64,000 bases of DNA, taken from Chelonoidis abingdonii (taxonomy: Eukaryota > Chordata > Testudines > Testudinidae). The DNA is taken from the NCBI RefSeq assembly GCF_003597395.2, contig NC_133773.1:78523043-78587042 (forward strand), read 5' to 3'. Of this stretch, positions 35,028 to 49,100 are shown one piece after another; within the stretch, counting starts at the first letter, position 1, and the number at the start of each line of letters is the position of its first letter. The position numbers and the translations under genes are program-made. The notes beneath the pieces are model-generated. The model was not told where the DNA came from, did not search any database, and saw nothing but the letters and a program-made list of their open reading frames with translations.

Positions 35028-36719
35028 CTAATAGCCATTAATGGACTTAATCTCCATGAATTTATTTAGTTCTCTTTTAAATGATGTTATAGTCCTAGCC
35101 TTCACAACCTCTTCTGGCAAGGAGTTCCACAGGTTGACTGTGAGCTGTGTGAAGAACTTCCTTTCATTTGTTTTAAACTTGCTGCCCATTAATTTCATTT
35201 CGTGGCTCCTAGTCCTTATATTATGGGAACATGTAAATAACTTTTCTTTATTCACTTTCTCCACACCACTCATGATTTTATATACCTCTATCATATCCCC
35301 CCCTTAGTCTTCTCTTTTCCACGCTGAAAAGTCCTAGCCTCTTTAATCTCTCCTCATATGGGACCCATTCCAAACCCCTAATCATTTTAGTTGCCCTTCT
35401 CTGAACCTTTTCTAATGCTAGTATACCTTTTTTGAGATAAGACAACATCTGTATGCAGTACTCAGGATCTGAGTGTACCAAGGATTTATACAAGGGCAAT
35501 AAGATATTATCCGTTTTATTCTCTATCCATTTTTTAATGATTCCTAATGTCCTGTTTGCTTTTTTGACTGCTGCTGTGCACTGCATGGATGTCTTCAGAG
35601 AACCATCCAAGGTGACTCCAAGATCTCTTTCCTGATTAGTTGTAGCTAAATTAGCCCCCATCATATTGTATGTATAGTTGGGATTATTTTTTCCAACGTG
35701 CATTACTTTACATTTGTCCATATTAAATTTCATTTGCCATTTTGTTGCCCACTCACTTAGTTTTCTGAGATCTTTTTTTGAAGTTCTTCACAGTCTGCTT
35801 TCGTCTTAACTGTCTTGAGTAGTTTAGTATCATCTGCAAACCTTGCCACCTCACTGTTTACCCCTTTCTCCAGATCATTTATGAATAAGTTGAATAGGAT
35901 TGGTCCTTGGACTGACCCTTCGGTTACACAACTACTTACTCCTCTCCATTCTGAAAATTTACCATTTATTCCTACCCTTTATTCCCTGTCTTTTTACAAG
36001 TTCTCAATCCATGAAAGGATCTTCTCTTTTATTCCATGACAACTTAATTTATGTAAGAGCCTTTGGTGAGGAACCTTATCAAAGGCTTTCTGGAAATCTA
36101 AGTACACTATATTCACTGGATCTCCCTTTTCCACATGACTCCTTCAAAGAACTCTAATAGATTAGTAAAACAAGATTTTCCTTTACGGAAACCATGTTGT
36201 CTTTTGCCCAATAATTTATGTTTTTTTATGTGTCTGACAATTTTATCCTTTACTGTTGTTTCAACTAATTTGCCCAGTACTGACATCAGACTTACCGGTC
36301 TACAATTGCCAAGATCACCTCTAGAGCCTTTTTAAAATATTTGCGTTACATTAGCTGTCTTCCAGTCATTGGATACAGAAGCTGATTTATAGGACAGGTT
36401 ACAAACCATAGTTAATAGTTCCACAATTAAACACTTGAGTTCTTTCAGAACTCTTGGGTGAATGCCATTGGTCCCAGTGACTTGTTACTGTTAAGTTTAT
36501 CAATTAATTCCAAAACATCCTCTAATGACACTTCAATCTGTGACAATTTCTTAGATTTGTCACCTACAAAGGATGGCTCAGGTTTGAGAATCTCCCTAAC
36601 ATCCTCAGCCGTGAGGACTGAAGCAAAGAGTCCATTTAGTTTCTCAGCAATGACTTTATCGTCTTTAAGTGCTCCTTTTTTATCTCGATCGTCCAAGGGC
36701 CCCACTGGTTGTTTAGCAG
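35028..36719 (-). pseudogene. CR1 ORF2 reverse transcriptase region
   Basis: The region before the palm is seen at 36705-36445 (DDRDKKGALKDDKVIAEKLN, then LIDKLNSNKSLGP). The active site F-A-D-D (ARFADDTKL) lies at about 35846-35820. The thumb and C-terminal part follow at 35733-35278 (KCKVMHVGKNN, ERDLGVTLDGSLK, LEKVQRRATKMIRGL) and 35294-35028 (NLWNSLPEEVVKA). The last two frames overlap, which indicates a frameshift near 35285. The active-site aspartates are kept, but several frameshifts separate the blocks. Confidence 0.8.
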
Positions 36720-38004
36720 GCTTCCTGCTTCTGATGTACTTAAAAAAAATTATTACCTTTTGAGTTTTTGGCTAGCTGTTCTTCAAACTCCTTTTTGGCT
36801 TTTCTTCTTACATTTTTACACTAATTTGGCAGTGTTTATGCTCCTTTTAATTTACCTCACTAGGATTTGACTTCCATTTTTTAAAAGATGCCTTTTTATC
36901 TCTCAGTGCTTCTTTTACATGGTTGTTAAGCCACAGTGGCTCTTTTTTTTAGTTCTTTTACTGTTGTTGTTTTTTTTAATTTGGGGTATACATTTAAGTT
37001 GGGCCTCTGTTATGGTGTCTTTGAAAAGTGTGCATGCACCTTCCAGGGATTTCACTCTAGTCACTGTATCTTTTAATTTGTTTAACTGACCTCCTCATTT
37101 TTGCATAGTTCCCCTTTCTGAAATTAAATGCCACAGTGTTGGGCTGCTGAAGTGTTCTTCTCACCACAATAATGTTGTTATATTATAGTCACTATTTCCA
37201 AGCAGTCCTGTTATAGTTACTTCTTGAACCAGATCCTGCTCTCCACTCAGGACTAAATCGAGAATTGCCGCTCCCCTTATGGGTTCCTGTACCAGCTGCT
37301 CCAAAAAGCAGTCATTTAAAGCATTGAGAAATTTTTTCTCTGCATTTCATCCTGAGGTGACATGTACCCAGTCAATATGGGGATTATTGAAATCCCCCAA
37401 TATTACTGAGTTCTTAATTTTGATAGCCTCTCTAATTTCCCTTAGCATTTCATAGTCACTATCACTGTCCTGGTCAGGTGGTCAATAATAGATCCCTACT
37501 GTTATATTCCTTTAGAGCATAGAATTACTATCCATAGAGATTCTATGGAACATATGGATTCATTTAAGATTTTTACTTCATTTGATTCTACATTTTCTTT
37601 CCCATATAGTGCCATTCTCCCTCTCTCCCCCGGCCTGACCTGTCTGTCCTTCTGATATATTTTGTACTCTGGATGATTGTGTCCCATTGATTGTCCTCAC
37701 TCCACCTGGTTTCTGTGATACCTATTATATCAATATCCTCCTTTAAAATGAGGCACTTTAGTTCACCCATCTTACTATTTAGACTTCTAGCATTTGTGTA
37801 CAAGCACTTTAAAAACTTGCCACTGTTTATTTGTCTCTCCTTTTCTGATGTCAGATTCTTTATGTGAATGTTTCTCATCTGAATGTTTATCCTCTTCCAT
37901 CCTCTTCTCCTGACTAAAACCGAGAGAATCTCTATCAATAGATTCTCCTCTAAGAGAAGTCTCTGTCCAATCCACGTGCTCCTCTGCAGCAATCTCAGAG
38001 TTTA
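36720..38004 (-). pseudogene. CR1 ORF2 endonuclease region
   Basis: The clearest block is LYTNARSLNSKMGEL followed by DIDIIGITETRW (about 37815-37690), the N-terminal part of an exonuclease-endonuclease-phosphatase fold. Its Asn and Glu (ITETRW) are metal-binding residues. Downstream the frame is lost repeatedly, and only short family-like stretches remain up to the RT. This enzyme would nick the target DNA to prime reverse transcription. Confidence 0.65.
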
Positions 38005-38225
38005 AAAACTGCTCTGTCACCTTTTTAATGTTAAACGCCAGCAGTCTGGATCCACTTTGGTTTAGGTGGATCCCATCCTTCCTGTATAGGCTCCCCCATC
38101 CCAAAAGTTTTCCCAGTTCCTAATAAATCTAAACCCCTCCTCACTACACCATTGTCTCACCCATGCATTGAGACTCTGAAGCTCTGCCTGCCTACGTGGC
38201 CCTGGGCGTGGAATTGGAAGCACCA
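38005..38225 (-). pseudogene. CR1 ORF1 C-terminus, esterase-like domain end
   Basis: The minus strand reads LNAWVRQWCSEEGF (about 38170-38130) and then, after a frame change, LYRKDGIHLNQSGSRLL (about 38085-38035). The D-x-x-H in KDGIHLN matches the catalytic Asp-His pair at the end of an SGNH/GDSL hydrolase. Some CR1 families are known to carry such an esterase domain in ORF1. Only the end of the domain is here. Confidence 0.6.
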
Positions 38226-39550
38226 CATTCAGTATAAAATAGATTCACACACATAATTTCAGTGTTTTTTTCTCTTGTAACTGAGGCCAACAGTGGGCGA
38301 AATGATAAAGATGATATCACTGACCCCCTGAATTCTGGTCTGCCTGCTGCTTCTTAATGAAACTTAAGGAAAATGTGAAGTTGATCTGAAAGAAAAGTTC
38401 CAAAGCTTAGTCTGATTTTGTTCCTTGTTTAGCATATTCTAAAAAAAACCTACTGTAGATAAGTGTGGCAAGAAATAAGGCACAGATTAAATGAGTGTCT
38501 TCTTGAATAGTGATAATACTGGGGATTTGTAGCCAAGAGACAGTTTTACTCTCCTTTATTTATTTCCTTTGTCCTTGAAGTTTTCTTCTTTCTGCCTTGT
38601 TATGCCCATTCATCCAACTGGGTATACTGGGCCACTTTCACTTACATGCATTAGTACTACATCTCATAATGTCAAAAGCATTACTTGTGAGACAAGTGCT
38701 CACCAATATGCATAAGGGTTGCCCAATATAGCTAATAATTAGTACCTGTATGGTGATATAGTATGATGTAGGTAATGCACCTGTGCCCAATTCACTCTGT
38801 GCCCAATCCACAGAAGATATGAATTTGTAATAGTCCCCAGCTACAGAGACTCTCAGTGGAGCTGAAGCTGTAGGGATTCATTCTTTCAGCTCTAAGGGAC
38901 CTGAATTCAATTCCTGGTGTCAGTCAAGATGGCAGCCATGAAATAACTGAAAACCTTCAGAGATGTAAGAACGAGTCCTAGGCTAACATCCTCTGTGAAT
39001 TAGGCACAGAGGTGAATATGTAACAGACATGGATAAACAGGCTTCACTAACATGTATACAAGCAAATAAAAAGGCTGTATTTGACTGTCAAAGAAAAGAG
39101 TTAATATCTCTTTTTTACAAGAAATGTATACAAATGAAATAAATTGATTAGCTAACTAAAGAGAAGGGAGAGAGTTTTTTTGTCATGGAGCTAATTAAAC
39201 TGTAGGATTTTCTATTTTGTTTTCAAACAATGTGCGGATTGATCCATGTGGTGTTAGAGGTATTAAATGCATGTTGTTAACATTTTGACTCATTTGTATA
39301 ATGCCAACCAGTTTGATTTAATATTTTTGCCCCTACTTTGGTGATATAGACAATATGTATCTTTAAAAATCTAGGTGCTCTTTTAGAAAATTATCCAGCA
39401 CATAATGTTTTAGAGGATAATTTTAACTGTACAGTTGATGAAGATACTAGTGTGAGATTCCAGAGGAGTTCAACATTATCTGTTAAACAGCTGTCAGTGA
39501 CTCAATTGATTCATGGCAGAATTTTGCCTCTCATGAGCACCAGCAGAAAT
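38226..39550. other. Unannotated sequence
   Basis: No gene or repeat is recognised. Confidence 0.55.
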
Positions 39551-39552
39551 TA

Positions 39553-39662
39553 GGGTGACCAGATAGGAAATGTGAAAAATCAGGGGCGGTAATAGGAACC
39601 TATATAAGAAAAAGACCCAAAAATTGGGACTGTCCCTATAAAATCAGGACATCTGGTCACTC
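39553..39662. mobile_element. Mariner/Tc1-type MITE, about 110 bp
   Basis: Ends GGGTGACCAGAT and ATCTGGTCACTC are inverted repeats and TA flanks both sides (39551-39552 and 39663-39664), the mariner target. The middle is also partly self-complementary (CCTATATAAGAA and GACTGTCCCTATAAAATC). It is non-coding. Confidence 0.75.
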
Positions 39663-39664
39663 TA

Positions 39665-42595
39665 GCAGAATTTGCTTTATTTTTTTTCTTTTTGAGGCCA
39701 GACTGGTTTTATGTTTTTAGAAATCACTTAATAAAATGATATGCAGGCAATACATTTCCAGATGGGCTCTCTGATTTAACACTGGTTTTGCTTTAGTTTC
39801 CCATGATTATACCTTGTAATGATGCTTTAATACTCTTCTGTTACAGCATGCATGTTTTCAGTCTGTTTGGAGGAGAATGGGCTAAATCCAGGATACTGTT
39901 TTCTTTTTGGGTGACGGTGGTAGGAGGTGAGTATTAAATGTTTCACATTAAATGCCAGAAATATACACAAGAAACACTTAGGGTCAGCTATATAAACTGA
40001 GAACTTGTCTCTTGGCCTTTCCTTCCTTCATCCAGATTGTGAATGTTTGAGAGTATCGTTATAGGCTGATGACTTCCCAATGTGCAATGTTCATGACCTC
40101 AATATATATTGGCCTTAGACTTCTGGATCATTTTTGAGGGATTATCTTTGTTTGGATTAATGTGGTGGAGGAAATGCCACACTTCCATCAGGGGCTGGGA
40201 GAACTTTTGCTGATCCCAGATTTGCTGGGGATAATGCATTGAAGCTGAAATACTTTAAAAATATTTCTGAGAAGCGATGTTCTTCATTAGAAAAGGGTAA
40301 CAGTTTAAGAAAAACTTGAGGGGAAATTATGAAAGTGAAGGTGATATTTGCCACAACTGTCTTTTGGAAGATGAATATTAATCTTTTATTTTTTTGCACT
40401 CTGTGGCATATACTCACCCTTCTGCAACACCCTATATTCTATTTAGAGAGAATCCCAGTGTTCTGATAGATGTCTATGGTGAAAGGGGGTCAAAAGCTAA
40501 GAGAACTTGAAACTTGATGCTGTGGTTATTGGCTATAGTCACGGGAATTCATTTTTATTTTTGACAAACTTTCATCTTGGACGCAATTGACTTTTACCTT
40601 CCCAGGTGAGGGGATTTATGTTTTGGTCATGTGCTGATTTTGTTAAAACTTGACTGAACTGATGGACTTTCCTTACTCGCATTTTGTAAGTGTTTTAATT
40701 ACTTAGAAACTTTTGAAGATTAGGAAATAAGGTAGTCTTTTGATTTTACCAGGGCTTCTTGCAGAACTCTTTTTTCATAATGCTGTTCTTCTTACAAACC
40801 ATTTTTATACCGATAGACTGGTTTTCTGTTTTATTGAGTCAGATATAATTAATTGGTACCACATTATAGGCTTTAAAAGTTTTACGTTGATCTCAGCAGA
40901 TACCCTCACTGCCAGGCTTCAGCTTAATTCTGTTCATGGTGCATCCAATATTTGGTGAAAGGTAAAATCTGTCTTCTCCTGTGGCTTAAAATAATTTGAA
41001 TATTGTTTCTTGGACAAAAATGTCCCCTGAAAAACTCTGTTTCGTTTTTTTATATTTTCAATAGCTCCTGCCGTTGATCAGATTACAAGACAAACCTCAT
41101 AATTTACTTATTTTCAGTGATCTTTATATATTTATTTTTGATACGCGAAGTCAGAAGACATTATACATGATTACTATAGAAGTTAGTTATTTTCATGAGC
41201 TCAAGGATTTTCTTGATACTGTGAGGTGAAAGATTCTGAGAGGCTAGCACAGAAAACTGTATATAAATCTCTAATACAAAAGTAACCGAGTGATCTTCAC
41301 TGTGGCTTAACCTACTAATGTTCCCACCAATCTAACTACTGAGATATCAATATCCTCCTACTCTTTTTCTATCAAGTAAAATAAACTCTTATTTTCATGT
41401 TTTACTGCTATCCTAGATTGCAGCCTCTTCTCAAAGTGGTTAAGAAAAATGTTAATGTACTTTCTATTGATTTTTCTCTCACCGTGCATTGTTTAATGAA
41501 CTACTGGAATGCGTAGAGATACAATTATGATGATGAAGGCAGTATAAGAATATTTGTGAAGTAAAAATAGGATTCTACTCCTCTTTGCTATTAGATAACA
41601 CTTTGGAAGAAGGCATGCAGTATGCATTACTATCTTTCACTGTGTCAGGCAAAACTAACTAGTCTAAAAAACAGTAGGTATAGTTTTGTAGTTTCTTAAT
41701 TTCTTCCATTTTTAGTGGTTTAGAAATGTGTTTGAAATTTAGATATTTTACAGTAATTCATTATATTGATAAATATATTGTGAAATGGGCTGTTAATGCA
41801 CTTTTATACTGCGGATGGAGAATTTTTTTTTTAATTTGTAACTTTTCCTGTTGTGTTTCTTTACTGATTTGATAATCAAACTAGATTAAAAAAATCAGTT
41901 TTACTCTTTCACATACATACACAGTGAAAATGAGGGTGATAGCATCTGACCTGGAGAGAGGAGGAGTGGAAGAGCAGGCAAGAAATGAAAAGATGGATGA
42001 GGGGTGAAGAAGAAGAAATAATGAATGAATGAAGAAAAAGAATAAGTAGAGAGAGGGGGGGAATGAGTGAATGATGGTGAAAACAGAATGAGAGAGAAAC
42101 TAAGATAACAGGTGGAGGTACTTCATTGAACTTAAGTTTTAAATTTGAGATCTGACAATCATTTGTTCAGCTACCAGAATTAAAAATCGGAGAGAACATT
42201 TGTTTAGCAGAGTCTCCGCTACCTGATTACAGACAGGACTGTAAATGAAAGTACAGGAAAGTCTTTCCTCATATAATCTTTGGCTCAATTTTATAGACCC
42301 AAGAGATTTTGTTAAGTATGTGTGGATTAGCTTTCAGACTTTTAAGTGATACTGAAAATGAACCGAGTCTTCAACTCTTTGAGAATCCCGCTACTGATTT
42401 TGACTTGTCTGGGACTGTGGGGGAAAAAAACATGTTCTATTGATTGAAAAACTATGAATTAATACTTACACAGTACTCTGAAAACAAAGCACTCTGGGCA
42501 ATATTGTGCACAGTCTATATACAGAGGCATAGTGTGGGGAGAAGTTTCCAGGAGCCTATCACCTCTAGAGCAGGTTGCAAAAAGGCCAGGCATAA
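39665..42595. other. Unannotated AT-rich sequence
   Basis: No gene is recognised. A purine-rich low-complexity tract (GAGAGAGG, GAAGAAGAAG and similar) spans about 41950-42110. Confidence 0.55.
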
Positions 42596-43015
42596 TTGCA
42601 AGGGAGCCTGTGGATGGTTTCCTCGCTAAACTATGGAGGGCTACGGAGGCCTGGGATGGAGCAGGCCCCATTTGAATTCCTCCACTGGCTTCTTAGTCTC
42701 TACTACATAACCATACTTGACTTCATATTCAAGGCCCATCTCTATTCTGGCCTATTACTTAATATTCTCTGTTTCTTAGGGTGTTACATTCCACCTCTTT
42801 GTTTTGCCAGCGATGCCAGCCTTGATCCCTCATTTTCTGCATCTCGAGCACTCAGCTTCATGCCTTCTTTCATTCTAAGTCATTACCTTTGATGCCCTGC
42901 CTGAACCGTTCCATAAAGCCAGTATACCCTTCTTCTGCAAAAACCATTTTTCATTCACCTGACTTAAAGTATGTTGCCTAGCACATTGTGAATGCTACTG
43001 GCAAAGAAATAATAA
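42596..43015 (+). pseudogene. L2/CR1-like LINE reverse transcriptase C-terminal relic
   Basis: The frame at 42596-42892 includes FEFLHWLLSLYYITILDFIF, which resembles the conserved LHWLPV...FKI...TFKAL block after the RT in L2-like LINEs. Its nucleotide text (CCTCCACTGGCTTCTTAGTC) is likewise L2-like. The rest, through a run ending AATAATAAAG near 43015, looks like the matching 3' tail. The copy is old and the assignment rests on one short block. Confidence 0.4.
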
Positions 43016-43020
43016 AGCAT

Positions 43021-45856
43021 AATCTTATTGAAAAAAACCCTGTGTGTGTTAGTTTCCTGCCCCTCCCTAGGGAGGTGCAATCAACCAAGTAATATAATAG
43101 AGAGGGGAACTAGAGACTTATACACCTGTGCAGATACTCTGTCCAAGAGATGTTAATAAGTAGCTCTTATCCTCACTCCTTTATGTGTTCAGTTGGGTTA
43201 GAAGGAGTGCTGAAAACATAAATGCAGAATTCCATATGCATATCAGACATTTGTTTGTGAAACTAATCAAATGTCAATGCTATAAAGAGATACTGAGGGC
43301 AGAGATTATGCATAACAAACACAGGGAAAGGAGGACTGTGTAGGTGTTTCAGGAAGAGAAATAAAGCCTTGCCTAGCCACTCCGAATGTGAGATTCCTGA
43401 CTTGTACAACTCTGCCATTTTATTTTTCTGTTTTATTTGTTGACAAAAGCTCCAGTTCCTTCCACACCATTCAGATTCATAGCCCAAATTCAAGTTCTAG
43501 AATATAAAACTTCTGAGGATTCCACTCTCCCCCACTTCCCTTGTATATCACTTTCCAGATTTTTGTGAATTCCTTAAATAATCTTGGGAAGAAAAAAACA
43601 AAACAAAACAAAAAAACCTCTCTTCGAAACTTTTATCTTATTTTCTGGTAAAAAGATAACTTTATCTTTTTAATATTGAATGAGTGTCACTCAAGCTTTT
43701 CTTCTTAGAGCGTCCCAATCAAATGATGAAAGCTGATAATGATTTCCTGAGGCAAACTCAGGAAAACAGTCCTAGCTCTTTAGAACTGAAGAATGAACCG
43801 TCATGAAGATTGTTTCATGTATATAGCCTCTGAAAGTGCTGTCCGGGAAGAAGTGCCAGCTAGATAATTGTTACTCCTTCCAGCTGGCAGGGGAGCAGCA
43901 GGGACATTGCCAGAATTAATTACTGATTATTATGAACAAAGATATGGATTTTACAAAAAATACTGTTGTCTCCTAGTATTGCTATCACTAGGGAGCATAA
44001 GTGTTTATTTCTGTATGACAATGTAATTCTGCTAATATACCATTTGATTTTTTGTGGGGGAAAAACATAAAAATTTTGTCAGTTTTTGTGGGTGAGTGGG
44101 GAAACATAAAAGTTGAATTGAACTTAATTGTTATTACAGATGAATAATTTGGGACTAATTTACATTTCTGTTGTTTTATTAGTTATGTAGTTCCCCCTGC
44201 GTTATGTGTTGAGTCCAGGTGTTATTACTTCATTTGCATTCTGCCCATCCCTTCCTTATCCCATTAAATAGATGGTTGCCAAATGTCCCTGTAACTAGTG
44301 GGCTCCCAAAGCCATGTAATAATATTCACCTACTCTTTTTTTTGTCATTTAGAAACTTTACCCTGGGGCAGTATTTCTTTCAAGAGCCTGTCACTTGCAT
44401 ATAATTTCTCATCCACAGAACTTTTTGGAGTTTACAAAAGATCCTTTGCATCAAATCAGTTCATTTTTGTTTTTTCATACACAGTAGGCTTCACTCCCCC
44501 TGCTTTTTGGGGTGGTTTGTATTTTCCAGCATCTCCCTAAATTTTTCTGCAACAAAGAGTAACACACTATGAAATACTTTACCATTTTCAAAACCGAAAT
44601 GTGTTCACTCAGACTCTCTCTCTCCTTAATACAATATTATTTTAAAGGACATAACCATGGGTTTGCTGGACAACTGCAGGACAAGTAGACGTTCCAAAGA
44701 TTATACAAGCTCAGAATCTTCTTGTGCAGGAAGCATGCACAGATTGACAACGCAGTATTACACGTTTAAATACATAATATATCCAAATCCTGCAAGGCTT
44801 ACTTAGGGATTATTCACAGTGACCATGTGAGAGTTTTGCCTGATTGCAGATGGGCCCAAATGTCCTGGAAAATGTGAGAGTTTTGAGAGTGAATCTGTAT
44901 TCAACTTGCTCATATTGTAGGCTGAATTAAATCTACAAGTCAAATGGAATCAATCCTTATGTGATCTCCAGTACACTCCACATTTTATGGTATGCTGTGC
45001 ATTTTAAACAAAATGGGTCTAGCAGTGATTTGAGTTACCTCAATGTATACATAGAATAACTTCAATCACTTCACTGTAATTAATCTTGAATTTCATTGGT
45101 CTAACTGAAATTAGAATCTAGCCTAGTAAAAATAAAGGGTGAGTTCCAATTCCCTTTTTTAGAAGGGTCCTTTTGCCACATAAATGTGTCTGTAAAAAGT
45201 TCCTGTAACCGAGGAGTTTATTTGTACACGCCTTTCACTATTTTGATAAGAAGTACAATATGTACTCTAAGGAGAAATAAAACAAATTGGCAGTTCATTC
45301 CACTGTGGGAGTAAAATATTTTTCCTGATCATAGCTTTTCACATGAACTAAGTAAATTAGGGAAATAAAGACCATTTGCTAAAATTAGATTTTACTCTAT
45401 TTAACAGGTGTTTTGGTCTATTTTACCCAGAGAGTAGATCACAATCCAGTCCAAAAAGTTAATTGTTCAATAATTGTACAATTTGCACATTCATTTCCAA
45501 CAGTTTAGTCTATATTATAGCTCTATTAAACTGTTGTCATTTATCTTTGGATGTGTTTTATTTACCTGTGCCCAAGGGTTACTATAACAATAGCTTTTTT
45601 ATATTATGAAAATGTTTGTAATCATCATAGCTGATGCAGTTTGTAGCATTTGATATATGATTTAAGAAACACAACTGAACTCAGTGGGCTATTGTAACAA
45701 AATTAGACCTCTCGGGATATCTTTGAAAGAGGAAAATACAAATTCCCTGCTTATCTTACAAACTTGCTTACAAGACTGAGACTTGCTAATAAAATAACCC
45801 TGTCATCAGGATGTGATGTATGGTTTTAACACTAGAGGGGACACTGCCAAAACTGC
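43021..45856. other. Unannotated AT-rich sequence
   Basis: No gene is recognised. An A-rich simple run (AAAACAAAAC units) is at about 43590-43617. Confidence 0.55.
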
Positions 45857-46108
45857 TAGGTTACATCTACACACCACTTCTGTAAAGATGCTCTAAGCAG
45901 ATAGGAGAGAGCTCACTCATCATCTTAATTACTCCACATCCCATGAAAGATGGTAGCTATGTTGGTGGGAGAAGCTCTGCCACCGACATAGCACTGTCTG
46001 CACCTGTGCTTAGGTTGGTATAACTTATGTCACTCGGGTGTGAATTATTCATATGCCTGAGCAATGTGTGTTATACTCAAATAAGTTCTAGAGTATACAA
46101 AGTCTTAG
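45857..46108. mobile_element. Decayed MITE, about 250 bp, Harbinger-like ends
   Basis: The left end CTAGGTTACATCTACACAC loosely pairs with the inverse of the right end, CTAAGACTTTGTATACTCT. The interior contains GGTTGGTATAACTTATGTCA and its partly complementary partner GTGTGTTATACTCAAATAAG, a hairpin typical of this MITE group. There is no clear target-site duplication and no coding content. Confidence 0.5.
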
Positions 46109-49100
46109 GTGTGGGCATCTATGCAGGAAAGACAGACAGACACACACTCTTTAAAAGTCCATAATATTCAAAGTGTGCATGTAGTGCACTTTTGAAAAAA
46201 TATTTCAGTAAAATAAAGCATAGACATACAGTAGAACAGCAAGGACCTAATTTTCAAACTGCTTCTGCTCTATGAGCATACAACGTGTGTGAACCTCATT
46301 TTATGTATTAAAACTACACTACTGTGCACAAATATGCATTTTCCATCAACATATTAGATTATGTGCCCAGTAACATGCCTCATATTTGCAAGTGGGTGTA
46401 CATAAAATGTATGTGCTTAGGAAATGAATGACCTTTGAAAATGTGGACCTAATTTTCTGACCATTGAACAACAAAATTGATGTTTATACGGCCCATATCA
46501 GCTCCAGCTGTTCTTGTTTGCATACTCAGTATTGGTCTGTTTCTTTTCAGGAAGCAGAAGTTTCAGAGCCCTTACTTCCCTTCCTTCATCTTGGAGAGAA
46601 CCCAAACTAAGGAGTCAGGGGGAAATACTCTGGCCTAGTCAAATAACCATACTCAAAAATAAAAACAGTATATTTTCTATTTTTCCAGAAAAGGCACATT
46701 GGAGGCCTATCTATAGCCCATTAGTTTTCTCTCTAATTATTGAGTTACCTGACCATCCTATAAATAGCCACAATATGAAATTTATGATTTTTCTTTCCTA
46801 AATTAAGTGATACAAGTAAACCTCTCCACATAAAGATATCCACAATTTCTAGCAAGGGGAATAATTCATAATCTTCTTCTCCCAAATCTATACATTGTGC
46901 TGCTAATTTCCTATCAGCTATGTTCTTGTCTTCTCCTCTATCTCTCTCAGCACATCTGTTACACAAATCTTCAATTTGAATTGGCTCCTTGCTTAAATGA
47001 ACATCTCCCCAAAGGTGAGGTCTCCAACCATTTTAGAGGGAACATACAAATGTGTAAAGGAATTATAGAGATGACAGTCTTGTCCCGAGAAGCACTTCTA
47101 TTTTTAAGTATTTCAGAGGTCTTAGGCAGCTCAGCATTTACACTCGAATGAACACAGGAGCAAAAGTTGACAAAAAACTAGGAAGTGACATGACTAAAAG
47201 CGGTGAGAATTCTAGTATGTATAAAACATACATTTGGATCCTTTAAAAGGTTAGGGAATGACTCTTGTTCATTTCTTCTCATGCAAATGTCATAGAATAT
47301 GGAAAAAACAGGTTTTCCCCAAGAACTCACAACTGATTCTAGTTCCTTTAGGTGTTACCAATGTACAATATATACGTTATACTCTAAATACCACCCTAGG
47401 AATGCTAAGGTGTATAATTCATACTCAATCTACTGTGTTGTCTGCAATAACACAACAAGCTTTTGTTTTAAAAAAAAATTCAATTATTTTTCCAGTAAGT
47501 GTCAGGAAAATAGGTTTTATGACCTATTCCTGATTTTAATTTTAACAGCTAGCTATGCAAATCCGCTGCCTCGCCTGACCAGGCTTACAGTATAAATAAA
47601 TGCTATCCTGAAGAATTTTTCTTCAAGACTTTCTAAACTTTTAATTGATAAACAGAGTTTTGCAGTTTTAAAATAACTTCCAACCTAAATAATAGGGTTA
47701 CATCCTTGGGACAGTACAGCCTTGCCTTTTGATATTTACTTTTCATGGTACCTTAATGCCAGCATACTATGAAAAAAAGATGAGTTTAAAGCATAAAACA
47801 GCTTTCAAACTCTGGTGGACATCAGTGGAGCTTTTTGATTGCCAGTGACCAATGCCCAGCCTTTGCCAATAATATCTAATAAATACAGGGGTATGGCCTT
47901 TTATTCTTATTTTTAATATATTTTCCACTTAGACAGGACACTCCATCCACTGTATATTGCACTTTTCAGGTGATTGAAGTCCCAATCCCTTTGGCCTCAA
48001 GCCTCAGAATGCAAACACAAGTTCCAATAATCTCCACAAATGCACCATCCATCATTATTATTGTCTTCTATTGTTACGACACTTGGTGGCTTTAGTATGT
48101 ACTTATATTTTGAAATAATGAAAAATCATGTTACCTGTCCTTTGTTGAGCAGGTGGGCACTTGCATTGTTTTCTCATGTTGATAAGCTGCTCTCAACTGT
48201 AATATTGAAGTCCTTAGCTAATGCCAAATTGCACCCAAAGAAGTGCATTATCACTAAGAGCTTTTGTTCCTGCCAGGACTGCAGTGAGCAATAGAACTTA
48301 CTTGTGTTGTTCATTCTCTATGCATCATGAGTTTAGTGACTACAAGTGCTTTAGGAGGTAAAATATTGTACTGGCTGCTAATTGTGTGTGTGTGTGTGTG
48401 TGTGTGTCTGTATTCATTTTCTCAGTCATTTATTTTGAGCCTTTTAAATGGTGCCAATTTACAAAAAGAATATAGGTTCTAAATATAATAAATCAATAGT
48501 ACTGTTGCATAGGATTTTTCCAATGGAAAATATGTACATATATTTACAGAATTATATATCCATAAAGTAATATACATTTTCAGTAGAAAACCAAAAAATA
48601 CTATAGCTCACATATCATTGCAATGGATTTAAGTGTGACTTGTGCAGGAATGGATAGAGTAACCATACTGTATCTTGTCTCTACACTTCATATTCCTTAG
48701 ATCATGCTGGATAAAGCTGGTTGAAAAACTCAAGTTGTAGTTTTATTTTTCTATGTTCACCAGCTCTAATATTGAAGTAACAGTCGTAACTTAAAAAGGA
48801 AACAATTGTAAGCTATTTGCTTTCCAAGTTATTTGCTAAATACTTTTTGGGAAAAGACTCACTTATTGCTGCTCATGTTGGTGTAGACAGCCATTTTACA
48901 ACCTGCCTAAAGACCAAAGAAATGGTATTTATGGGAGCGTAATCTAGAGTTGTTTGAATCTTACTAAGTCTATCTAGGAAATGAGGCTGTGTCATAGTCC
49001 CCTCCCAGCTGCTGCTTCTTTCTTTGTTGAAGAGAGCAGGAACCCCCATCTGTTTTATATAAGAGGTTAGGTGATCTGCATATCTATATGACCCTATCTT

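Larger units (their letters stand above)
34857..38225 (-). mobile_element. CR1 non-LTR retrotransposon (LINE), long copy
   Basis: Reading the minus strand, the element begins near 38225 in the end of ORF1. It runs through ORF2 (endonuclease then reverse transcriptase) and finishes in a 3' UTR at 34857-35030 (plus strand AAGAATGGCCGTATTGGCTC, a CR1 tail common in turtles and crocodilians). At about 3.4 kb it lacks only the 5' UTR and most of ORF1. Frames are broken in several places, with substitutions as well as indels, so this is ordinary decay, unlike the CR1 at 7445-10765. CR1 inserts by target-primed reverse transcription and is usually 5'-truncated, as here. Confidence 0.88.
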
